The position numbers and the translations under genes were made by a program. The notes beneath the pieces were generated by a model, which saw only the letters and a list, made by a program, of their open reading frames with translations, did not search any database and was not told the origin of the DNA. 64,000 nucleotides of DNA from Gammaproteobacteria bacterium (GTDB lineage Bacteria > Pseudomonadota > Gammaproteobacteria > Enterobacterales > Alteromonadaceae). Positions 17,727 to 25,336 of the stretch are shown piece after piece; position 1 is the stretch's first letter; each line of letters opens with the position of its first letter. The stretch lies in assembly GCA_018825965.1 (NCBI GenBank), contig JAHKAA010000050.1, positions 1-64,000 on the forward strand. The letters run 5' to 3'.

Positions 17727-18565
17727 ACTTCGATATTATCTATCAGGCGGGTTTTGCCCAGATAAGCAGCTGCCAGTATCACTAAGGCCGATGTGGAGTC
17801 AGACGCTGGCACTAAGGTCTGGCGATTGGCGATATTGATGTAATCTGCGTTAAAACCAGCTTTATTTAACTGATCTTTAGCTTGTTGTTCTAACAGCCTG
17901 AAATCAGCAAAACCCTGATCTAACTGCTGTTTCATCCACTGTAAAGTGCGGTACAAAGCAGGTGCTGTGGCGCGTTGTTCAGCCGTTAAATAGCCGTTGC
18001 GTGAACTTAAAGCTAAACCATCTTCAGCTCTGATTGTTGGCACCCCAATGATGTCAATGGGCATGGAAAGATCAGCCACCATCTGGCGGATAATAGCCAG
18101 TTGCTGATAATCTTTTTGACCAAAACAGGCTATATCAGGTTGCACCAGATTAAACAGCTTGCTGACTATGGTGGATACGCCACGGAAATGTCCGGCACGA
18201 CTGGCACCACAGTGATAATCGCCCAACAGCGGCACTTCAACATAAGTCTGCACATCCAGACCTCGTGGGTAGATCAGTTGTGGTGTAGGGGTAAACACCG
18301 CATCAGCGCCATGTTCAGTTAAGCCCTGACAATCCTGCTCTAAAGTGCGGGGGTACTTGTCTAAATCTTCATTAGCACCAAACTGCATCGGATTGACAAA
18401 AATACTGACAATGACTCTGTCGGCATGTTGCTTCGCCGTATCCACTAACTGCAAATGGCCCTGATGCAAGTTGCCCATGGTAGGCACAAAAGCAATACGT
18501 TCGCCGGCCTGACGCCATTGGCCTATCAAAGCACGAAGTTGGGCTATATCCTGAATCATTAACAT
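17723..18565 (-). CDS. panC: Pantothenate synthetase
   Basis: 280 residues. It joins pantoate and beta-alanine with ATP. FVPTMGNLHQGHLQLV carries the HxGH nucleotidyltransferase motif; KDYQQLAIIRQMV and LALSSRNGYL are family hallmarks. It lies 13 bases after panB and ends the pcnB-folK-panB-panC gene series. The ATG at 18565 has AAAGG about ten bases upstream; a second ATG two codons in is possible. Confidence 0.97.
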   Translation of the reverse strand: MLMIQDIAQLRALIGQWRQAGERIAFVPTMGNLHQGHLQLVDTAKQHADRVIVSIFVNPMQFGANEDLDKYPRTLEQDCQGLTEHGADAVFTPTPQLIYPRGLDVQTYVEVPLLGDYHCGASRAGHFRGVSTIVSKLFNLVQPDIACFGQKDYQQLAIIRQMVADLSMPIDIIGVPTIRAEDGLALSSRNGYLTAEQRATAPALYRTLQWMKQQLDQGFADFRLLEQQAKDQLNKAGFNADYINIANRQTLVPASDSTSALVILAAAYLGKTRLIDNIEV

Positions 18566-18578
18566 AAGAAACTGACCT

Positions 18579-19370
18579 TTAGAAACTATGCTCCGGACCA
18601 GGGAACTGACCTTGTTTCACGTCCTGAATGTATTTGCCGATGGCTTGTTTAATTTCACCGGTTTCCTGCAGGAAGTTCTTGGAGAATTTTGGAATATAGC
18701 CAGAGCTGATGCCTAATAAATCGTGCATCACTAAAATCTGACCATCGGTTTCTTTGCCTGCACCTATGCCAATGACCGGAATAGCCAGTGCTTTGGAAAT
18801 ACGCTCAGCTAAAGCCGACGGAATACATTCAACCACTAAAAGCTGAGCACCGGCTTCCTGCAAAGCAATGGCCTGTTGCACCATTAAATCAGCAGCCTGC
18901 TCGTCGCGGCCCTGTACTTTAAAACCACCAAATACATGCACAGACTGAGGGGTTAAGCCTAAATGACCACAAACCGGAATACCACGTTCAGTCAGTGCCT
19001 TGATGGTGGGCAATAAGAAATCACCGCCTTCGAGTTTGACCATATTGGCACCAGCCTGCATCAGCGGTGTGGCGTTTTGCATCGCCTGTTCCACTGTGGC
19101 GTAACTCATAAAAGGCATATCGGCAATGACAAAAGCCAAAGGCGCACCAGCGCGGACGCAGCGGGTGTGGTAGGCAATTTCTGCTGTAGTGACAGGAAGA
19201 GTGTCGCTATGACCCTGTAACACCATACCCAAAGAGTCACCGATCAGAATCACTTCCACACCGGCATCGGCAAACAATTTAGCGAAACTGGCATCATAGG
19301 CCGTTAAAGCGGTAATTTTTTCGCCTTTTTGTTTCAACTTCAGCAATTGAGCAGTGGTAATTTTTGCCAT
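18579..19370 (-). CDS. panB: 3-methyl-2-oxobutanoate hydroxymethyltransferase
   Basis: 263 residues. First committed step of pantothenate synthesis, using methylene-tetrahydrofolate. ALTAYDASFAKLFADAGVEVILIGDSLGMV and VKLEGG are the conserved substrate and metal regions. GAGAG precedes the ATG at 19370, so the longer frame to 19391 is dropped. It lies between folK and panC, as in many gammaproteobacteria. Confidence 0.97.
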   Translation of the reverse strand: MAKITTAQLLKLKQKGEKITALTAYDASFAKLFADAGVEVILIGDSLGMVLQGHSDTLPVTTAEIAYHTRCVRAGAPLAFVIADMPFMSYATVEQAMQNATPLMQAGANMVKLEGGDFLLPTIKALTERGIPVCGHLGLTPQSVHVFGGFKVQGRDEQAADLMVQQAIALQEAGAQLLVVECIPSALAERISKALAIPVIGIGAGKETDGQILVMHDLLGISSGYIPKFSKNFLQETGEIKQAIGKYIQDVKQGQFPGPEHSF

Positions 19371-19442
19371 TTTTCTCTCATCCGACCACAAGGGAATAAT
19401 TCGGGGCGCACCTTGGCATAAAAAAACGCCAACGGCAAGTGG

Positions 19443-19928
19443 TCAGAGACGACTTAGTCCGTTTAGGGGGACTGTCGTCAATAACTCACTCAGCCTGGTG
19501 CCATCAGGTAATACTAAGCCAGAGTTTAGTTCTGCCAGCGGGTAAAGCACAAACTCCCGCACTTTCATGCCGTAATGCGGCACAGTCAAGCGCCCGGTCT
19601 GAATGACTTCATCACCAAACAGCAGAATATCTAAATCCAGAGTACGGGGGCCCCAGCGTTCATCTTTACGCTGTCGGCCTTGTTCCAGCTCGATCTGTTG
19701 CAATTCTGTCAGTAAGTCTTCAGCAGATAGAAGGGTAGAGAGCGCTGCTACCGCATTCACGTAATCCGGCTGATCCTGTGGCCCCATAGGTTTGGAGCCA
19801 TAAAAACCAGAGACCTGAACAAGTTTCGTGTCTTTGATGCTCTGCAAGGCCAAAACAGCACGTTCTAACTGTTGCACAGGCTGGTTTAAATTAGCGCCCA
19901 GCCCGATGTAAACAAGGGTATCAGCCAT
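19443..19928 (-). CDS. folK: 2-amino-4-hydroxy-6-hydroxymethyldihydropteridine pyrophosphokinase
   Basis: 161 residues. It transfers pyrophosphate to the pterin in folate synthesis. VYIGLGANLNQPVQQLERA at the start and GPRTLDLDILLFGD are family signatures. The start at 19928 overlaps the pcnB stop by eight bases, so the genes are coupled. The longer frame to 20042 runs inside pcnB and is rejected. Confidence 0.96.
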   Translation of the reverse strand: MADTLVYIGLGANLNQPVQQLERAVLALQSIKDTKLVQVSGFYGSKPMGPQDQPDYVNAVAALSTLLSAEDLLTELQQIELEQGRQRKDERWGPRTLDLDILLFGDEVIQTGRLTVPHYGMKVREFVLYPLAELNSGLVLPDGTRLSELLTTVPLNGLSRL

Positions 19929-21342
19929 TGGCTGCAGGGCCAGGTGGGCGGCGTTTAGTAGGAGGGCGACGACGACGTGGCCGACGTTCAATGCCTTCTT
20001 TACCGAGGTTTTGCACCAAAATTTCACGGCCTGCTTCGTCATCCTGCTGGAAACGTTGCCACCAGTTGGCTAATTCCAGCAATTCGCCACCTTCGGCCTG
20101 AGCACGAAGTTGCAGGAAATCGTAAGCACCACGGAATTTCACTTGCTCAAGCAATTTAAAGGCGCGACGGCCAGCGCGTTTGCTTAAACGGCTTTGCAGG
20201 AACCAGATGTCTTTAATGGTCAGGCTAAAACGTTTTGGAATAGCGATAGAACGCTGCACTTCATCCAGCACTTCCATCATCGCAATGTTCAGCGCGTCCA
20301 CTTCGTTTAAACCACTTTCAACCAGCAATTTTTCTGCCCGTTGTTCTACCGGATACCATAACAAAGCGGCAAAGGTGAAAGCCGGAGTCACAGGTTTATC
20401 AATAGCAATACGTTGATCCGTATCCTGCATGGCTTTAGTGATCAGGTTAAATACTTTGCCGCTACTGTCTTGTTTTAATACTTTGGCCAGTTGTGGTAAC
20501 AGCTGTTTCAGAATGCCTAAATCGTTCAGCATCACAAAGTTATCAAAGGCTTTGCCTGCCATAAATAACTTGAGGAATTCTTCAAATAAACGCGCAGCCG
20601 GAATGTTTTTCAACAATACCGCCAGTTCTTTAATGGGCTCTTTGCTGCCTGGCGCTATCTCCATATTCAGCTTGGTGGCAAAACGCACAGCACGCAGCAT
20701 ACGCACCGGATCTTCACGGTAACGGGTTTCAGGATCGCCAATCAGCTCAATTTTTCGCGCTGCTATGGCTTCAATGCCATTGGCAAAGTCGTAAATGGCA
20801 AAGTCAGCGACTGAATAGTACAAGGCATTGATGCTGAAATCGCGGCGCTCTGCGTCTTCTTCAATAGTGCCATACACATTGTCACGTAAAATCTGGCCTG
20901 CATCACTTTGGCTGGCTTTAGGGCTGGTTTCATCATCGCCTGTGTGGTGACCACGAAAGGTCGCAACTTCAATGACTTCACGGCCAAAGACCACATGAGC
21001 TAAACGGAAACGGCGGCCAATCAGGCGGCAATTTTTAAACACCTGACGCACTTGTTCAGGGTGAGCATTGGTCACCACGTCAAAATCTTTTGGTTTTAAA
21101 CCAAGCAGAATGTCACGGATGCAACCCCCGACCAGGTAGGCTTCATAACCCGCATCTTTTAAGCGGTATAACACCTTGAGTGCATTAGGGCTGATGTCTT
21201 TGCGCGATACAGAATGAGCATCACGGGAGATTTTTTTCAGCTCTGGCAGAATGGACTGACGGCTTTTTTTGGGTTGAGCAACGCTCTCAACGCTTTTGCT
21301 GCCAAGGGTGCGGCGGCAAAAATCCAGGACTCGCGAAATAAT
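19921..21342 (-). CDS. pcnB: Poly(A) polymerase I, probable AUU start
   Basis: 473 residues. It adds poly(A) tails to RNA and so promotes decay. The nucleotidyltransferase core reads YLVGGCIRDILLGLKPKDFDV, followed by the RRFRLAHV, RRDFSINALYY and REDPVRMLRAVRFA segments. A basic tail ends in RRRRPPTKRRPP. The first in-frame ATG is at 21363, but no ribosome site precedes it. AAGGAG (21350-21355) sits seven bases before an ATT codon at 21342, and the protein from there (I-I-S-R-V-L-D-F-C-R-R) aligns with E. coli M-F-T-R-V-A-N-F-C-R-K, whose start codon is AUU. I therefore place the start at this ATT. Confidence 0.95.
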   Translation of the reverse strand: MISRVLDFCRRTLGSKSVESVAQPKKSRQSILPELKKISRDAHSVSRKDISPNALKVLYRLKDAGYEAYLVGGCIRDILLGLKPKDFDVVTNAHPEQVRQVFKNCRLIGRRFRLAHVVFGREVIEVATFRGHHTGDDETSPKASQSDAGQILRDNVYGTIEEDAERRDFSINALYYSVADFAIYDFANGIEAIAARKIELIGDPETRYREDPVRMLRAVRFATKLNMEIAPGSKEPIKELAVLLKNIPAARLFEEFLKLFMAGKAFDNFVMLNDLGILKQLLPQLAKVLKQDSSGKVFNLITKAMQDTDQRIAIDKPVTPAFTFAALLWYPVEQRAEKLLVESGLNEVDALNIAMMEVLDEVQRSIAIPKRFSLTIKDIWFLQSRLSKRAGRRAFKLLEQVKFRGAYDFLQLRAQAEGGELLELANWWQRFQQDDEAGREILVQNLGKEGIERRPRRRRPPTKRRPPGPAANG

Positions 21343-21439
21343 GGCAGTACTCCTTGTGAGCATCTATAAATGAACTCGATGAAAAAAGCGGCTAATGATA
21401 CCGCAGCAGCCGGAAAAATAGAATGTGCGGCCTTGTGCT

Positions 21440-22336
21440 TTATAGAAAATCTGTAGCTTTTTGTTCGTTTTGTCTGGGTATTTGTCTGATTTGCCAGGCA
21501 GAACAAGCCCAGGCCAGTAATTCTTTGGCATCAGCCCCAATTAATTCCGCTGGTGGCGACTGGCCCAAAAAACGCAAAACAGCAGTTAAAGTCTCGCTGA
21601 CAGGCCAGTTTTCTACTGCTGGTGCGTGGTTTTGTTTGCTGAGTTTAAAGCCAGGTTCAAGCACGGCCAAAGGTAAATGCAGGTAATCAGGTGCTGCTGC
21701 GCCAAGCAACCGGAACAAGGCTTGTTGTCTGCTGGTTAAGTCAATTAAATCTGCACCACGCACCACTTCAGTGATGCCCTGATCCATGTCATCCACCACC
21801 ACCACCAACTGATAGGCAAATAAGCCATCACGGCGTTTTAAAATATAATCTTCTGCGGCAAGAGTGGCCGGAATTTGTATTTCCCCGGCATGCTGGTCGG
21901 TAAAGCTTGTGGCTGTGGCAGGCGCTTTTAAACGCCATGCAAGCTGGCCTTCCGTCAGGTTTTTATCACGGCAAAAGCCATCATAACCTTGCCCCAGGCT
22001 TTGAATACGGGATCGGGTGCAATTGCAGGCGTAAGTGAGTTGTTGCTGTTTTAATAGATCCAGTACCTGCTGGTAGCGGTCTAATCTCTGGCTTTGCACC
22101 CAGACCCCGCCATCCCATAACAACTGATAGCGCTCTAAAGTACGTAAAATACTGTCGGCTGCACCAGCTTGCATACGGGGTTTATCTATATCTTCCATCC
22201 GCACCAGCCATTGGCCTTGTTGGGATTTGGCTTGCAGATAACTGCCCACAGCAGCAATGAGGGATCCAAAATGCAAAGGGCCGGATGGCGATGGCGCAAA
22301 CCGGCCCCTGTAAGCAGGAGGTACAACAGGCATCAT
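21440..22336 (-). CDS. gluQ: Glutamyl-Q tRNA(Asp) synthetase
   Basis: 298 residues. It attaches glutamate to queuosine in tRNA-Asp. It is a truncated GluRS catalytic domain without the anticodon-binding part: RGRFAPSPSGPLHFGSLIAA (HIGH-like) and FKLSKQN (KMSKS-like) are present. Cys residues in YACNCTRSRI fit the zinc-binding region. The start codon overlaps the dksA stop (TAATG), so the two are coupled, as in E. coli. Confidence 0.95.
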   Translation of the reverse strand: MMPVVPPAYRGRFAPSPSGPLHFGSLIAAVGSYLQAKSQQGQWLVRMEDIDKPRMQAGAADSILRTLERYQLLWDGGVWVQSQRLDRYQQVLDLLKQQQLTYACNCTRSRIQSLGQGYDGFCRDKNLTEGQLAWRLKAPATATSFTDQHAGEIQIPATLAAEDYILKRRDGLFAYQLVVVVDDMDQGITEVVRGADLIDLTSRQQALFRLLGAAAPDYLHLPLAVLEPGFKLSKQNHAPAVENWPVSETLTAVLRFLGQSPPAELIGADAKELLAWACSAWQIRQIPRQNEQKATDFL

Positions 22337-22785
22337 TAACCGCCCAGTTGTTTTTCCTTGATTTCAGCCAAAGTCTTGCAGTCGATACACATATCGGCCG
22401 TAGGACGGGCTTCTAAACGTTTGATACCAATTTCGATACCGCAGGTGTCGCAGTAACCAAAGTCTTCGTCTTCGATTTTCTGCAGAGTTTTTTCAATCTT
22501 TTTCAGTAACTTACGTTCGCGATCACGAGCACGCAATTCCAGACTGAACTCTTCTTCCTGAGCAGCACGATCCACTGGATCCGGGAAGTTTGCTGCTTCA
22601 TCGGCCATATGGTTTTTGGTGCGATCCACTTCTTCACGTAACTGTTGACGCCATGCGTCCAGAATGCGGCGGAAATGGTCCAGCTGTTTTGGGTTCATGT
22701 ATTCTTCGCCTTGCGCGGCCTGATATGGCTCTACGCCAGCAAGGGCTAACAGTCCCAAGGTTTTTACGGTTTTGCCTTCTGGCAT
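22336..22785 (-). CDS. dksA: RNA polymerase-binding transcription factor DksA
   Basis: 149 residues. It enters the secondary channel of RNA polymerase and works with ppGpp. The coiled-coil tip DEAANFPDPVDRAAQEEEFS keeps the DxxDxA acidic tip. The zinc finger is intact as CDTCG and CIDC. AGGAGAT precedes the ATG at 22785; an ATG two codons upstream is possible. Confidence 0.98.
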   Translation of the reverse strand: MPEGKTVKTLGLLALAGVEPYQAAQGEEYMNPKQLDHFRRILDAWRQQLREEVDRTKNHMADEAANFPDPVDRAAQEEEFSLELRARDRERKLLKKIEKTLQKIEDEDFGYCDTCGIEIGIKRLEARPTADMCIDCKTLAEIKEKQLGG

Positions 22786-23085
22786 GATCATCTCCTGTAA
22801 AACAGTGCCAAGCAAAAAGTTGGCGGCTAGTGATAGCAGAAAAATATGACAGCTGCAATCACTATTAAAAAAGCCGCCGAAGTATACAGAGCAGAACTGC
22901 CTGCGTCACCTTTTTTCCTGTTGTCTGCAAATTTGGCTGGTTTAAAAAAGAAACACTCTAAACCGCCCAAAGCCAGCTTGGGAAGCATTGTTCTTTGCTG
23001 CATCTGTTAACTTATTCAAAACAGGAGATATTTATTGCTTTAGTTTGCTAAAGTAAGGCTCTTTTTATGAGGTACAGGTGCTGAT

Positions 23086-23895
23086 ATGGCCATTGAATGG
23101 GTTATTGCTTATTTGCTGCTGGGGGCAGCAACAGGTTTTTTTGCCGGATTATTAGGGGTAGGTGGCGGCGGCATCATGGTGCCTGTACTGACGGCTTTAT
23201 TTTTAGCACAACAATTTCCTGCTGAATTGTCTGTGCATATGGCGCTTGCTACTTCGATGGCGGCCATTATTGTCACCTCATTTTCCAGTATGCGTAGTCA
23301 TCAGAAACATGGTGCTGTGTTATGGCCTGTGGTCTGGAAATTAACTCCGGCCATATTAATAGGCACTGTGGCTGCTGCTTATCTGGCTGCTGCTTTATCT
23401 TCTTTAGCTTTGGCGCTATTTTTCTGTTGTTTTATGACTTATGTCGCAGTGCAGATGCTATTAAATATTAAACCCAAAGCCAGCCGACAGTTGCCAGGAC
23501 TGGTTGGCTTTAGCCTTACAGGGCTGGTGATTGGTGCCGTATCGGCCTTAGTAGCCATAGGGGGAGGTTCTTTAACAGTGCCTTTTTTAACCTGGTGTAA
23601 TGTCAAAATTCAGCAGGCCATTGGCACTTCTGCTGCCGTAGGTTTACCTATTGCTATTAGCGGTACTTTGGGTTATTTCCTTGCCGGTGCTTCAGCAGGC
23701 ACTGAGTTACCAGACTACAGTCTGGGTTATGTCTATTTGCCTGCTATGTTGCTGATGGCTTCTGTCAGTTATTTTACTGCGCCCCTTGGCGCTGCGCTGG
23801 CGCACCGCTTACCAGTGGCCACGTTAAAGAAAGTATTTGCCGCCTTGCTTATCCTGTTAAGCGCTAAAATGTTACACAGCGTCTTAACCTCGTAA
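23086..23895 (+). CDS. TauE/SafE family anion exporter
   Basis: 269 residues, about eight hydrophobic helices in two repeats. Each repeat has a glycine-rich motif: GLLGVGGGGIMVPVL in the first and VAIGGGSLTVPFLTW in the second. The family exports sulfite or organosulfonates across the inner membrane; the substrate here is unknown. No sulfur genes are adjacent. It is preceded by a 300-base gap from dksA containing a small inverted repeat (CTTTAG-TTTG-CTAAAG, 23038-23053). Confidence 0.87.
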   Translation: MAIEWVIAYLLLGAATGFFAGLLGVGGGGIMVPVLTALFLAQQFPAELSVHMALATSMAAIIVTSFSSMRSHQKHGAVLWPVVWKLTPAILIGTVAAAYLAAALSSLALALFFCCFMTYVAVQMLLNIKPKASRQLPGLVGFSLTGLVIGAVSALVAIGGGSLTVPFLTWCNVKIQQAIGTSAAVGLPIAISGTLGYFLAGASAGTELPDYSLGYVYLPAMLLMASVSYFTAPLGAALAHRLPVATLKKVFAALLILLSAKMLHSVLTS

Positions 23896-23961
23896 AGGCC
23901 TGTGATACACTCGGGCCCATACTTTATCGACGCACTATTCACGCATTAAGAGATAAAAACT

Positions 23962-25251
23962 ATGTCTGATCTGATCCAAATTCGTTTAAGTACTGCTGCA
24001 GCTGAGGCCAAATGGGGCAAAAATGTGCTGCTGACACCAGACGCAACTGGCTACCAATTGCATGTCAAAGCTGCTGATTTACGCACTGTGCAAAAAGCCG
24101 GTCGTCAACTGGATGCTTTAGGTATTCAACAGGTTCAACTGGCAGGTGACGGCTGGACTGTCGATAGTCAGTGGGCTTTGTATCAGGGGTTTTGTAACGC
24201 CAAAAAGCTGGGTGCTATTGGCTGGACAGGCACTGAAGCTGAACAACAGCAATTACAACAGCTGCATCAGACCTTTAGCTGGGCCAAAGCCATTATTAAC
24301 CAGACACCTGAAGACTTAGCTCCTGTGACTTTGGCAGAACAGGCCCTGGCTTTTATCAGCTCAATTGCACCTGCAGGTACAGTATCCAGCGAAATTATTG
24401 CGGGCTCTGCTTTGTTAGAGCAGGGCTGGGTAGGTATTCATGCTGTGGGCCGTGGCAGTGATCGCGATCCGGCTATGTTAGTGCTGGATTACAACCCAAC
24501 AGGTAAAGCGGACGCTGCTGTGTTTGCCGCTTTAGTAGGTAAAGGCATTACTTTTGATAGTGGTGGTTATTCCATTAAAGCCAGCGAGGGCATGGTTACG
24601 ATGAAATGTGATATGGGCGGCGCAGCCACTGTCACAGCAGCTTTAGCTTTGGCGATATTGCAAGGCTTAAACAAAAGAGTGCAGCTGATTTTATGCTGTG
24701 CTGAGAACCTGATCTCAGGTGGCGCTTTTAAATTGGGCGATATTCTGACCTATAAAAACGGTGTGACAGTAGAGATCGTCAATACAGATGCGGAAGGCCG
24801 TTTAGTGTTGGCTGACGGTTTGCAAAAAGCAGCAGAAGCGGCACCTGAACTCATTATTGATGCTGCGACATTAACAGGCGCTGCAATGAATGCCTTAGGC
24901 ACTGAATACAATGCAGTCTTTGCTTTGGATAAAGCTTTAGCACAACGTGTGTTAGGGTATGCCGAACAAGTGCAGGAAGGAGCATGGCAGTTGCCGCTGG
25001 AGAAATGGCATCAGGGCCAGTGCCCTTCACCTTACGCTGACACAGCCAACAGCCGTGCGGTAAAAGGTGGTGGTACAGGTGGAGCCAGTAATGCAGCAGG
25101 CTTTTTAAGTCGCTTCGTTCCTCATGATGGCAAAGGCTGGGTGCATTTAGATTTAGCTGCTGCTTTTCATAACTCAGCCAATGGTTTCTGGGCCGCAGGT
25201 GCAACAGGTATGGGCATTCGTTTAGTGGCTCAAACCCTGACGCAGGAATAG
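23962..25251 (+). CDS. pepB: Aminopeptidase B, peptidase family M17
   Basis: 429 residues, close to the length of E. coli PepB. The two-metal M17 centre is intact: VGKGITFDSGGYSIKAS, MKCDMGGAATV and NTDAEGRLVLADG. It releases N-terminal residues from peptides in the cytosol. The short N-terminal domain separates it from PepA. A second, more divergent M17 enzyme lies at 57179. Confidence 0.93.
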   Translation: MSDLIQIRLSTAAAEAKWGKNVLLTPDATGYQLHVKAADLRTVQKAGRQLDALGIQQVQLAGDGWTVDSQWALYQGFCNAKKLGAIGWTGTEAEQQQLQQLHQTFSWAKAIINQTPEDLAPVTLAEQALAFISSIAPAGTVSSEIIAGSALLEQGWVGIHAVGRGSDRDPAMLVLDYNPTGKADAAVFAALVGKGITFDSGGYSIKASEGMVTMKCDMGGAATVTAALALAILQGLNKRVQLILCCAENLISGGAFKLGDILTYKNGVTVEIVNTDAEGRLVLADGLQKAAEAAPELIIDAATLTGAAMNALGTEYNAVFALDKALAQRVLGYAEQVQEGAWQLPLEKWHQGQCPSPYADTANSRAVKGGGTGGASNAAGFLSRFVPHDGKGWVHLDLAAAFHNSANGFWAAGATGMGIRLVAQTLTQE

Positions 25252-25275
25252 TGTTCTGATCTTTAGATCCACCTT

Positions 25276-25304
25276 AAAAAGCAGCTAAGATAAGGCTGCT
25301 TTTT
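25276..25304 (+). terminator. Terminator of pepB
   Basis: Perfect 10-bp stem AAAAAGCAGC / GCTGCTTTTT with a 9-base loop, followed by ATTTTTT. Confidence 0.87.
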
Positions 25305-25336
25305 ATTTTTTGTTTGTGCCCTAAGCGAGACCTGAT

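Noticed and set aside
19929..20042. N-terminal extension of folK
   Set aside because: It lies inside pcnB; the family N-terminus begins at 19928.
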